Assembly: GCA_019009955.1 (NCBI GenBank) | Contig: CM032230.1 | Location: 18,775,501-18,839,500 of the forward strand | Length of the DNA: 64,000 nucleotides | DNA from: Riptortus pedestris | Taxonomy: Eukaryota > Arthropoda > Insecta > Hemiptera > Alydidae | Direction of reading: 5' to 3' | Shown here: one piece after another, positions 21,198 through 31,999 of the stretch | Layout of the letters: each line of letters opens with the position of its first letter | Position numbering within the stretch: position 1 is the first letter of the stretch | Program-made: the position numbers and the translations under genes | The notes under the pieces: generated by a model | Databases searched by the model: none | What the model was told of the DNA's origin: nothing | What the model saw: only the letters and a program-made list of their open reading frames with translations

Positions 21198-21606
21198 GAA
21201 AACGTATTTGCATATATCTCACAAAGTAATAGGTTAGAAGACAAGAAAGGTTAGGTTACACAAGAGCCGACCTACGGAAACAGCCGAACTAATCCGAAAA
21301 ATTCCGACAAGCACACTTAATAAAAATGCAAATATCTAGGTTAATATTCAAGATAGAGAATAAACAAATATAACAATATTTATAGTAAATGTAATTTGCA
21401 ATAAGATTGATTATATACAATTTTTCGTCCCGACGTATAGTATCGGAAATATATCGAATTTTAGAAAATCCTCCCCTCTAAACCCCCCCCTTCCACTGGT
21501 CCGATTTCAGCCATTAACGAACTTGATCTTTCTTTTTACATGAAACTACTAAATATCGAGTTTGGTACCGATCAAACAAAAATTGCTACCGCTAGAGTGG
21601 TAACAG

Positions 21607-21658
<52 letters not shown>

Positions 21659-21859
21659 TTTTCAACGGACCTCATTTTCGTCATCTACTAGGTAGGATCG
21701 ATGGACATTTGAAGAAAAATTTCGAAAATTCCGTCATGAGTACAACCTCAATAGCTTAACCCTTAAGGGAAATCTGCTAAAAGCGGACGTCAATAAATAA
21801 TAATAATTAATGCTAGGGAAGAACAGATGATTAAGGTAATTTATTTAACAAGCTTAAAT

Positions 21860-21957
21860 GGGGCTCAGGTTAGCCATGTGAGTTAAAGCTGACCTTAATC
21901 TCACATGGTAAACCTAGAGTGGCGAGTTCGATTCTCGCCTGGGGAAGGCGCATTGAA
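21860..21957 (+). mobile_element. SINE head fragment
   Basis: The complete tRNA-like head (GGCTCAGG...CCTGGG), with both arms, ends abruptly at a family H right half. The body and tail are missing. Confidence 0.85.
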
Positions 21958-22368
21958 TTGAAAATTCAAAATATATCCGTTATTATGCGTCGGATCGAAA
22001 AATTATATAGAATAAATCTTATTGCAAATTAAATTTACTATAAATATTGTTCTATACATTTATTCTGTATCTTGAATATTAACCGAGATATTTGCATTTG
22101 TATTCTGCGTGTGGTCACCAGTAGGCTATGTTCGGACTTTCCGCCGAGAGCTCTGGAGGCCGTTTCTATAACTATTCGTCCCTCATGAATAGGTTTAGAG
22201 GTTAGGTTAACTGTTTTTTGGGGCTAGAAACTGCTGGGTTATTACGCCCTTAATAATGTTTTAGGTTTAGAGGTTTCTTACTACTACAGTTGTTATTAGG
22301 CAGATTTCTTTATTGTAAAACTTCTTGTGGGAAATCATCTTAGTTAACGCAGCCCCTGCGTGACGGAC
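21958..22368 (+). mobile_element. family H right half
   Basis: From the ATCTCCGTTATTATG-type phrase to the perfect hairpin and GACGGAC. Its right-end module (TTCTGCGTGTGGTC...TCCGCCGAGAGCTC) is shared with copies ending at 45.1 and 49.0 kb. Confidence 0.85.
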
Positions 22369-22814
22369 TTTAATTATTTTTGGATGCACCTCATTTTCAC
22401 AAAAAAAAATACTGTCATTCAGTTTCAGTTTCGGAATTACTTGCCTCATATATACTCATGTGATTGCCCCTAAGAAACATAATTGGTCATTCGAATACCA
22501 AATATTGATTTGTTTGAGCATTTGTGTAAATTACTTAAATTAATTTTTTTCAATATTCTCATTTATTTTTAAATGGTTTAGTGACAACGGTCTCAAACAA
22601 ACGTTAGTGGCCCTATCCACTGACCTATGCAGAATATGTGGAATTAGTAAAATATTGTTAAAAATAAGCACACAGTTAATCATTTATTTAAGAAGTACGA
22701 AGTAGATGAAAGAAAGCACCCTAAGGTTAGGACGTTTGGCGCCCAAGACTGTTCTCGGCGATACCCGCCTGATATGTAGGCTTGTCTAGGCAGTTCTCTT
22801 TCGATCATTCTTCC
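22369..22814. other. unassigned stretch before promoter-like repeat
   Basis: No gene. The last 100 bases are clearly richer in GC than the surroundings and lead into a TATA box. Confidence 0.4.
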
Positions 22815-23130
22815 CGTCTATAAAAGCTGTCCAGCTCGCTCTAGAGTTTAGTGCATTTTAGTTTCGGAGCTGATCCGTGTTTATTCAAAGAACATTGTAG
22901 TGCCGTATTTATGCAAAGAACTGTGCAGTGCCATGTTCTTTGTGAAGATCAATGCAGTTCCATATTTTTTCAGCCACAGTGATCGTGAGTTTTTGTACCG
23001 TGCATTAAGAAGGGAAGTTAGCAGTGCATACTGTGAGCAGTAGTTAAGAATAATTTACCAATTTTGCAGTGCATTGTCAAATATATTTTGCAGTTATGAA
23101 GCTTGCGTGTTTAATTTTGTAATGCAAATG
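22815..23130 (+). promoter_or_regulatory. promoter-like dispersed repeat, copy A
   Basis: CTATAAAAG at 22818-22826 is followed about 30 bases later by an initiator-like TTTAGTG. A leader follows that is rich in GTGCAGTGCC-type phrases. Copy B at 36.3-36.65 kb is similar from the TATA region to TTTAATTTTG. It could be the start of a retroelement or a duplicated first exon. No open reading frame follows. Confidence 0.45.
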
Positions 23131-23718
23131 ATCTTTAATATACAACGTTTATAATTTTTGTAACAAACGTAACAATATTTTAATTTTTACGTTTTTCATT
23201 TTCGTACTACTGGAGTATTACAATATAATTATTTTTACACCTCCACTTTTGATTCTGAGGCTAATTGGGAGGGATTATCTACAGGACACCACCCTATATT
23301 AGCCAGGGTGAGACTAAAGATTTTATTTAATACTGAGTTCTTCTCTATTAGAATAAGTTCCTTATTATTATTATTAGAATATAGTTCCTTATTCCCCTAT
23401 TAGAATAAGTTCCTTTTTAGTTCAAATGAAAAGAAGTTGAATGACACTGATTACGAAACATGGGAAGAGAATGGACGTAGGTGATTTACCAATCACCAAG
23501 CAAATAGAATCTGAAAGGCAATAAGTTTAAATGAAGCCTAAAATTAAACATCCGCGCCTTCATCTTCCCCTTCGAAATGGATTTAATTAAGGCAACACTA
23601 ATTAGTTTTACAAGAGAGAACGACCAAGGGAGGAATGGAGAAAAAATTCTTCGGAAATTCCGCCACTTCAGATAATTGCCTCTGAAAATGGCAGGATACT
23701 TTACATTTGGATAATATA

Positions 23719-23750
<32 letters not shown>

Positions 23751-24019
23751 AACATCTTTACCAAGCTATTTACTCGCATTTAGCATACTCCTGGTGTTTC
23801 ATTTATTTATAACAGAATTAGTTTCATTATAATTTAAAATAATAGGAGGCCGGTGTAATTAATCCTGTGCAATGTTGTTACTCTGCACAACCAATGCACT
23901 TGAAACAAATATTGAGTTTTAAATATATATACATATATAACATATATATTAAATTTTAAATATCAACTAAGTTTCAAATTTATTATTGTTCGGATAATAC
24001 TAAGATATGAATGCATTTT
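23131..24019. other. intergenic stretch with SINE scrap and poly-T
   Basis: A minus-strand SINE body piece (GGCTAATTGGGAGGGATTAT, CAGGGTGAGACT) lies at about 23240-23340 and a poly-T run at 23721-23743. No gene. Confidence 0.6.
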
Positions 24020-24116
24020 AGCAGATTTCCCTTTAGTTATTGAGGTCGTATTCTTGACGCAATTTTCGAAAAAGTTACTGAAATGTCTATTGGTCCTACC
24101 TAGCCGATGGAGAAAA

Positions 24117-24188
<72 letters not shown>

Positions 24189-24234
24189 TATATATATATA
24201 CATATATATATATACACACACACACACACACGTT
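24020..24234 (+). mobile_element. family H left half with long (TA)n
   Basis: AGCAGATTTCCC and the left block up to GGAGAAAATGAA, then about 100 bp of TA followed by a CA run. The right half is absent. Confidence 0.85.
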
Positions 24235-24505
24235 CTTATGACCCCCTCCGTCTTGAGTCTTATGTTACTGGATTGCTAAATTTATAGTGATTGAGATAAA
24301 TCTATTTACAGACTTCACCTGGTAATTGAACAGGTGAATTCCTCGAAGCGAACAAGTGAATAAGAGGGTCCCCCAAGGACATGCAGTGGTTTCCCGTTGC
24401 TTTCTGCATCCTGACCATCGAGAAATGGGGGTCATCGTGACGGAAATTCCGTCCACACCAGTAAAGGCATGATTGGAAAAAGTTGGAGGCATTTTCACAC
24501 ACTAA
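24235..24505. other. GC-richer block with overlapping open frames
   Basis: The base composition rises sharply at 24305-24495. Two minus-strand frames (77 and 66 residues) overlap there. The segment opens with TTCACCTGGTAATTGAACAG followed by GTGAA, an imperfect hairpin. I recognise neither frame. It may be an unlabelled repeat or an exon fragment. Confidence 0.4.
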
Positions 24506-25244
24506 TTAATTCAATTTTGTATCCGGATATCAGAATTTTAAAATAATTGAATTTAAGTAACGAACACATTATGTTCTTAACGGTTTTTTTTTCGTTAAAG
24601 CCAATAAATAAGGAGCTATTGCCCATCCTAAGTTTTTGACATACTAGTAAACCCCAAATCCTGTCCATGGTTGTAAAGTATAAAATAATGCACATTGACT
24701 ATTTTCTGATCCCTCATATTACTATAAAAACTTGACAATTCTATTACCTTAGTATGTTCTTGGGACACTAATAAGTACTATTATGACCGGATGTCGAAGT
24801 CATTATTTTAGAATTCGTAAAATTGAAGCAACTTTTAGAGCTGAGAAATACAATTTTGACGCAATATGAATTTTACATTCTTTTGATACATACAAAATTA
24901 AGAAACTGATGAAAGACATTAGAGAATATTAAGTTTGCCTCCAGAATATGATATACACAAAACTTGTCAATTTATTTCGGAATAGTCGTTGGCGTCCTGA
25001 AGTAGGAAGTCCAACGACATAATAAATGTGTGTAACGCTTTTGGGATGGAATCGTTGTTCTAAACACAAATTGTTCTTTCCATTTTCTCAATAAAACTAA
25101 ACGTCCATGGGTAAAAATCATCTTTTCATATAGATTGTTATACCTTGAGATAGTTAACCTAAAATGTTATAGTATATAGAAAATCTTCGTAGCCGTTTTT
25201 GAGTGATTGAGTAAAATACAGGCGGAAAACAAACAGTTAATATT
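24506..25244. other. gene-free stretch
   Basis: AT-rich with no frame or repeat that I recognise. Confidence 0.4.
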
Positions 25245-25452
25245 TGATTTATTATTATTATTTATTAACGTCTGCTTTTTGCAACTAATGCTAATTGGGA
25301 CGGATTATCTACGGGTTACCATCCTTTTTTATCCAGGGTTGGACTTGAGATGTTATTCAATGAATTCCGTCACTAAATAGTTTCCTTTGCCCAAGCGATA
25401 ATCGAACGCGCCACTCTAGGTTTACCATGTGAGATTTAGGTCAACGCTATCA
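25245..25452 (-). mobile_element. tRNA-derived SINE, head truncated
   Basis: The ATT-rich tail, AACGTCTGCTTTTTGCAACT, the body and box B complement (AATCGAACGCGCC) are present. It ends in the tRNA head before the acceptor stem. Confidence 0.85.
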
Positions 25453-26317
25453 GATTTTTTCCGTTTTCTTTATTATACGTTCGAATTCCTTAAATAGATA
25501 GTACCAATCATTTCTGCGCCAATTTTCTTCCTTCCTAAATATATGGAATTATCTACATTTATAAAATGGTTAGAACGCCTGTGACTTTGAATAGAGGTTC
25601 ATATTGAATTTTTTTGTTTTACTTAGCCCAGGTCGTGGTTTATATCCCAAGAGTGTGGAAGTTTTGAGGCTGGTGAGCACATGTGGGTGTAAGAATATTT
25701 AGAGGGAAGTTGGGTTAGTCGAAGGGGAGGGGGTGAAGTTTGAGCCAGTGAATAGCTCCCCGGAATAAATTTAGTCAGGATTTAGGGGTTTCTGGCTTAA
25801 GCCGTTTAATAGAGAGCCAGCTCAATGCACGAATCTCTCCCAAATCCATCAGCTAGAATTAATGGTTCTTTAAATCAAAGGATATTAATTATCATAATCT
25901 ATTAGAAAAAGGACCTTCCTGAATCGTATCGAGTGATGGCAGGGATTAGGTCTCTGCTATCGCCCTTCCCTGACGTCAGCTATTCATCTCAGTTCCTCAC
26001 CCCTTCCAAGGCTCTTCTTATGTGGTTAGGCTTTTAGCAGATTTCACTAGAAGCGAGAACACCTAGTGTATTGCTCGATCCCTCCCAGGAAATGAAACAC
26101 GTCCGCCACGCAGATGCTGCGTAAACTAAGCAGATTTCTCAGGTACGGGCAATACAAACTTTTGATCGTATAGGGTCTTATATGATTTAGTAGGAGAGCT
26201 CCTTATATTAAAAAAAAATGTTGACTCGAAAAAAACAAAATAGTAACATAAATTGTTCCGTGTTATACTGCAAAATATTTTGCAATTGAATTTAACTTTG
26301 TACTAACAACCACTCAA
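25453..26317. other. GC-richer unassigned stretch with family H tips
   Basis: The stretch 25600-26030 is richer in GC than average, with no recognised frame. Family H tips lie at 26036 (AGCAGATTTC, plus) and 26101-26145 (GTCCGCCACGCAGATGCTGC, minus). Confidence 0.45.
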
Positions 26318-27412
26318 CAGAGTTGGGCAAAATTGTAATTAGAATTACAAGTTATGACTAATTGAAATATAGTTACAATTACAACTACTAATGTAATTAG
26401 TTATTGGTAATGGGCAACTACATTTTTCAACTAAAGTAATTGTTATTGAATTTCACAACTACAGTTAGTAATTGTAACTGTAGTTGTAGCTGCAACTACA
26501 GTTACTTGGGTAGTTACTTTAAAAAACTGAGTGAAACACTGACTGAAGTAGTTGAGGCTGTTATGAAATAACTGCATCCAATGTTTTTATAATCAAAACT
26601 TTATTATATTACGTATACTACATTGTTATAATAACTGAAAATAATTTTAATGCAAATAAATGAAAACTAACGAAAATAATATGTAAATTTCTTTTGATAT
26701 TTTCCACAGTCGAATGAAATTAAATAATACTATTAAACTTTAAAATTTAAACAAGGTAGCTATTAAAATTACTCTTAACTCAGAATTTGTGTAAGACTCT
26801 TTTAATCTCTCTACTGCTCTGCACCAAAAAATAAGGAGTTCTCGTCCTCACTATCACTTTCTCTGCCACTCATTGTAATTAGTTTCAAAAATCTTTTGGT
26901 CGCCGAGGACTGGTGACGGATATAGAAGACAGACTGGAGTGCCCTGCGCGAGGTGATCGCTGGAACAAGAGTGTGCTGTAATGGGAGCGTCCACCTTCTT
27001 TCTGTTCTGACATATTCTGTTTGCCATATGTGCACGAAATGAACATGGCTCATCTCAGATGATCGATCCATTCATCACCACCACGAATTTAAATATTTAT
27101 ATAGAGGTGGTAAATATATATTCGCTCTTTGAAACATGAAAAACAGCTGATCTATAAGTAGTTGTAGTTATTACTCAATAACTACAGTTACAATTACAAC
27201 TACTAATTGTATTTATTTTTATAACTACTTTTTATTTCAATTAGTAGTTGGATTTATGAATACCAACTACAATTACTGTAATTGGGAAACCAAGAAAATG
27301 CAACTACAGTTACCAACTACATTTTTGTAACTGTAGTTGCAATTACATAACTAGTATTTATTAGTTGAAAAAGTAGTTAATTACAAAAGTATTTAATTAC
27401 TGCCCAACTCTG
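26318..27412. mobile_element. hAT element, about 1.1 kb
   Basis: Ends read CAGAGTTGGGCA in inverted orientation. The flanks CCACTCAA (26310-26317) and CCAATCAA (27413-27420) form an 8-bp target duplication with one mismatch, as in hAT elements. Both subterminal regions (about 200 bp) are packed with AACTACAATTAC and its complement, plausible multiple transposase-binding sites. The minus-strand frame 26811-27071 (86 residues) shows no convincing transposase domain. Probably a non-autonomous derivative. Confidence 0.85.
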
Positions 27413-27434
27413 CCAATCAATTATATATGATTAG

Positions 27435-28085
27435 TGAGGGGATTTAAAAAATTCTAGATATTTCAGTTGTTATTCATCTACTCGATATGTTGTGTAGAAT
27501 TATTGCAACTATATTATATCACTTCTTCTTTAGCTTGAACATTATCTGAGATATTTGAATGTTTTAGTATCCAGCCCTGATAAACCTATTCATGTAATAT
27601 TACAACATTAAGTCAGTCAATCATGTCTATCTGGATGCTTACTTACAAAATATCGTTTTCATTTAACTTATACTGTGCGAGATGGAAATGATGCCATTTA
27701 GTATCATTTTGCGGTTTGTTCTCTAAAATTGCATCTACTATACCATACTTTTAAGCTTTGAAATTTAACAGTTTCATTCAACGCTAAAGAGAATGCTAGT
27801 CAATAACTTATTTCCGATGAGGAATTTTTTTGTTATAGAACCGACGTTGTTAAACTATCGATGCTCTACGATTGTTGCTCTTTACTTTTTTTCGCAACTC
27901 AAATATTAAGCGAGTTAATTCGTACTTTCTTGTTTTCAGAAATCAATAAACCCTTAATTCTTCTTATTGGATTTCCACTTAGTAATTGGTAATATATGGT
28001 GACATGAGATCACTTGTGTGTCATAGCAGAACGTGGGAAAGTTTAGTCAGGTTAGTTTACACAGTTTCTGCGTGAAAGACTTTAT
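27435..28085 (+). mobile_element. old family H right half
   Basis: Degraded phrases (TTATCTGAGATATTTG, AACCTATTCATGTAATATTA) lead to CGTGGGAAAG, TTAGTTTACACAGTTTCTGC and GTGAAAGAC. The hairpin is decayed. Confidence 0.55.
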
Positions 28086-28985
28086 ATTTTGGTTCTGCTG
28101 GCTAAGAATATCCTCATTATTTCAGAATGCCTTCCTAGGGAAAGTAATACTTTTATTTAAATTACTAGAATTTGGTCTAAAAATATACTTGGTTTCTGAG
28201 ATTTCCTTGAATGTAAGAAAGTAGAGCATAATAGAGTCAGTCCTATACAAGGGAGAGATAACTCTGGAAATGAATGCAATGAATTAATATTGAAGTTTTC
28301 CTTTGGCATAGAAAAGTTTACATAATTTGTTTTTTCTTTGTGCTCCTGAAATTTTAATTAATTAATGAAGCCCGAGAAGCATCTCGGAGGATAATTATAT
28401 TAAAAGCATCGACATCAACGAAATAATACTCTTCTTGACTTATAATCTTAACTTTCTGAAAAGAATGCAAGTTTTACGCTTCCCTTAATACAGTATCGTT
28501 ACAACTTATTCACTCCCTTAAAACATTGTTGAATTAAATATTCAAGTTCAAATTAAACCAATTAATTATTTTTTTATTTTATTTTACGAACATTCCAAAA
28601 GTCAACAGTTAGGAATTAAGACTTAATTGATAGTATTGTATCTTTGAGTAGATTTAAAATTAAAAATGCTCTTTAACTTGTTTCTCCCTTATGTCAAGAG
28701 ATTCAATAATACACCTTTTTCTCTGGACTTTTAACTCGGAGGCGAATTTTTATTTTGCAATACTCTTCCGTATCAGAGACTTGTATATTTGTTTTATTTT
28801 CTTGTAGCCACTTTCCATCACGATGAGCTTATTTCACCATAAATGAATTATTTTTAGTCAAAATAATAAAATTTGTTTAATGTCCTTTTAAATAAAATCT
28901 TAATTTTTCAGCAGGTTCAATAATACTTTTTTCTCTCTTTAATATATTTTTTATGTGTGTTGTCCTGCATGTTTTATGCCACCTA
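28086..28985. other. gene-free stretch
   Basis: AT-rich with many indistinct short runs. Nothing recognisable. Confidence 0.4.
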
Positions 28986-28988
28986 TTA

Positions 28989-31067
28989 CACTGGTCAACA
29001 CAATTTTTGTTTCCTTAATTTTTTTAACTTTTATTGGGTATTTCAAAGGCCCTGACAATGAAAACAATACTGGGAGATTGCTGACAGCTTTATTTTCTGA
29101 AATATAAATTTTGACTGTTTTGACTTTAAACATTCAAGGTAAGTAATTAATAATGTTATAAAAATTTTATTGAACACAATCAAATGATCTTTTGTAGGGT
29201 TTCCTTGAATAAACGACCTTAGGTAGATCTCGTTGCAAACTTCAACAATTGTCCGCCATCATATGCGTGTCCCACCTTCCCTGATAACGCTCTTCTATAA
29301 TTCGAATGTCCTGGTGAAATCTTTCAGCCTGCTCCTCACTAAAATCGCCCAGATTTTTTGGGAATCGGTCTAAATGCGAGTGCAGGAAGTGGATTTTTAT
29401 GCTCATGTTGGACCCTAGCTGTTGCATGCTCAATAGCATACACTCAACTAGTGGTTCATAGTCTTCAGATTTATTGTTTCCTAGAAAATTATTCATAACT
29501 GAAACAAATGAGTTCCAGGCTTTGGATTCAACCTCAGTCATTGATTTGACAAACCCCGGATCCTTCACAAGTTGCCTAATTTGTGGTCCATCAAAAATAC
29601 CGGATTTTAATTTTTCTGTGCTTTAATCCGGGGAACTTCTGTAAAGGAAAATTGAAACATCCTCCACTTTTGTCAAGCGCTTTCACAAATTGTGCGCTTT
29701 CATTATGCCGAGTTTAATATGAAGTGGTGGAAGTATGATGCGGTCTCGGTTAACTATAGGCACGTTTATAACATTTTTTATACCAATTTTCAGCTTTTCC
29801 CTCACCGGCCAAACCTTTTGTGACCAATGATGTTGCTTGTCACGACTGTCCCAGAGACACAAAAAACAAGGGAACTTTGTGTATCCCCCTTGTTGACCTA
29901 GAAGGAAGTTAGGAAGTTAACCATTTTTAAATCAACGCAAATGACCCAGTTATGGTCTTTATATTTAATTTTTTCCATAACCTTTGAAATATTTGCGTAT
30001 TCTTCTTTCAAAGTCTTCGAATGTACAATAGGTGTGGAACCGTACTTGTTACCGTTATGGAGCAAAACACACTCTAAGCTTCTTTTGCTGCTGTCCATAA
30101 AAAGACGCCAATCCCCAGGATTGTAGTTCTTCAAACCCATCTGTTGCAAAAAGTACACCAACATCGTTACAAAACACCAAATCCTTCTCTTCAGAAAAAT
30201 ATGGCAACAGATTCTTTTCTCGGGAACGATAAAAAGTGATGTTGCATTCGGGAGTAACCAATTTTTTTTTTTTTATACGAGATGCTAAAATTTCATAAGA
30301 TTCTTTCGGTAAGTTCAGATCCTTCACTAAGTCATTTAGTTCTTTCTGATTAAATGGTTGAGGTTCTGAAAGGCTACATTTGTAGTCTGGATCAGTGGCA
30401 TCACTTGATATATTTTGTTCGCAGTGATTTGGATCATCTGAAAATTTAGATGTACTAGGTTGTACATCTCGTGATTTCAATTGAGGTAGTTGAGCAGAAG
30501 ATAAGTTAGGATAAGACCAGTTTACTTCGATTTCCAGGGTTAATTCCATTTATTTTCACAACGCAGAAGTAGCAGTCGTCATGATGGTTTTGAGGTTCTC
30601 TCCAAATCATGGGAGTTTCGAACTTCACTGCGTCTCTTTTCCCACTGGACCATAACCGTAGACACACAACACATTTCTGGCAAACGATATGAAGAACCCA
30701 TCGCTTGTCATGATTATTCAAATCTATTTTAAAGTATTGATGATATACAGTTTTTACAGTCTGATATGTTTCCGGTATTTTTCAAATATATATATTCGCC
30801 ACAAATATAGCAAAAACAATCTGGATTGAGCACACAACAGCGTCTGGAAGAAGGCATATCTAAAACAACAAAAGAATATATTTTAGTGTCCAACAAAAAA
30901 CAAAAATCTGAGTAAAAACACTAATTAAGATTAATAAGCTGTATATCAAAAACAAAAGCTGTTAGACAAACATTGTTTTCATGTTCAAAACATATGTTTC
31001 AAATTGAGAAAGAAACAATAAAAAAATCTCAGGAAACAAATAATTTCTTTTAATTTGTTGACCAGTG
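28989..31067 (-). mobile_element. CACTA-like (CMC) DNA transposon, 2.08 kb
   Basis: Both ends read CACTGGTCAACA, continuing in related sequence with TTGTTTCC on both sides after an indel of about 13-20 bases. TTA flanks both ends (28986-28988 and 31068-31070), a 3-bp target duplication. CACTR ends with a 3-bp duplication are typical of the CACTA/EnSpm branch. One decayed intronless gene fills the element on the minus strand. Confidence 0.75.
29240..30857 (-). pseudogene. broken member of anonymous arthropod TE protein family
   Basis: Read on the minus strand through several frameshifts it runs from MPSSRRCCVLNPDCFCYICG (ATG at 30855-30857) through VCQKCVVCLRLWSSGKR and MIWREPQNHHDDCYFCVV. 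Then come FNQKELNDLVKDLNLPK, WRLFMDSSKRSLECVLLHNG, WVICVDLKMV, TKFPCFLCLWDSRD, GIFDGPQIRQL, KIHFLHSHLDRFPKNLGD, and EEQAERFHQDIRIIEERYQG followed by RWD. I know this domain order from many unnamed arthropod and cnidarian proteins. It starts with a Cys-rich zinc-binding part. Asp in CVDLK and Glu in AERFHQD are possible catalytic residues. Its place between CACTA-like ends suggests it is the transposase. Stops and frameshifts make it inactive. Confidence 0.7.
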
Positions 31068-31689
31068 TTATTAATTCGTAATATTCTATACCTATAAGGA
31101 ATATACCTATTCTAGTTTCATAATCGTTCACTATTTAACTAAGTAAGATTCTTTGACATGTTAAGGGACATGTATATATATAAATATTCGCAATTTTTGT
31201 AGTTCGCAAGATCATAAAAGATGAAATCTCACCCGTAGGAAAGATGGGATTCCGAAAAATCCCTCATATCTCCGTTATTATTCATCGGATGGAAATATTG
31301 TATAAAACCAATATTGCTGCAAATGAAATGTTCTATACATGTTTTTACGTACTTTTTTTTTTTTTTTAATTACCTTGATTATTAACCGAGAGGTGGCTCA
31401 GGTTGGCCATGTGAGTTAAAGCGTTGACCTATATCTCACATGGTAAACCTAGAGTGGCGAGTTCGATTCTCGCCTGGGCAAAGGAAATTATTTAGTGACG
31501 AAATTCATTAAATGACATCTTAAAATCCCACCCTGGCTAGAGAAGGGTGGTAATCTGTAGATAACCCGTCCCGATAAGCCTAAGTTGCAAAAAGTGGACG
31601 TTAATAAATAATATTTATTTATTTGAGCTTCGCAGCTTTGGCGATTTTGCTCTAAAATAAAGGTTAAAAAACAAAACAATACAAAAAAA

Positions 31690-31990
31690 ATAATATTAAA
31701 CAAAACACAAAAGGAACATAGAACACAAAAGGAACACAAAACATAAAAGGAACACAAAACATAAAAGGAACACAAAACATAAAAGGAACATAGAACACAA
31801 AATGAACACAAAACATAAAAGGAACATAGAACACAAAACATAAAAGGAACATAGAACACAAAACCTAAAAGGAACATAGAACACAAAACACAAAAGGAAC
31901 ACAAAACATAAAAGGAACAGAGAACACAAAACATAAAAGGAACATAGAACACAAAACATATAAGGAACATAGAACACAAAACGTAAAAGG
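31690..31990. repeat. minisatellite inside the LINE
   Basis: Units of 18 bp (ACACAAAACATAAAAGGA) mix with 25-bp units that add ACATAGA. On the minus strand all three frames stay largely open, giving repeats rich in Phe, Cys, Val and Leu (FYVLCS). These are artefacts of the array. Confidence 0.9.
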
Positions 31991-31999
31991 AAAATTGCG

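Larger units (their letters stand above)
19634..21778 (-). mobile_element. family H element with two inserts
   Basis: The hairpin GTCCGTCATGCAGGGGC and AAGCAGATTT are at 19634-19674. The right block resumes at 20371, breaks at about 20594, resumes at 21198 and ends AGGGAAATCTGCT. Inserts are a Merlin-like remnant and an unidentified element. Confidence 0.75.
19434..21808 (+). mobile_element. tRNA-derived SINE split by a family H element
   Basis: The head and body lie at 19434-19633 and the tail (AAAAGCGGACGTCAATAAAT then AAT units) at 21779-21808. The break falls in the A run of TGCAAAAAGTGG, exactly where a T-targeting family H copy would insert on the opposite strand. Confidence 0.75.
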
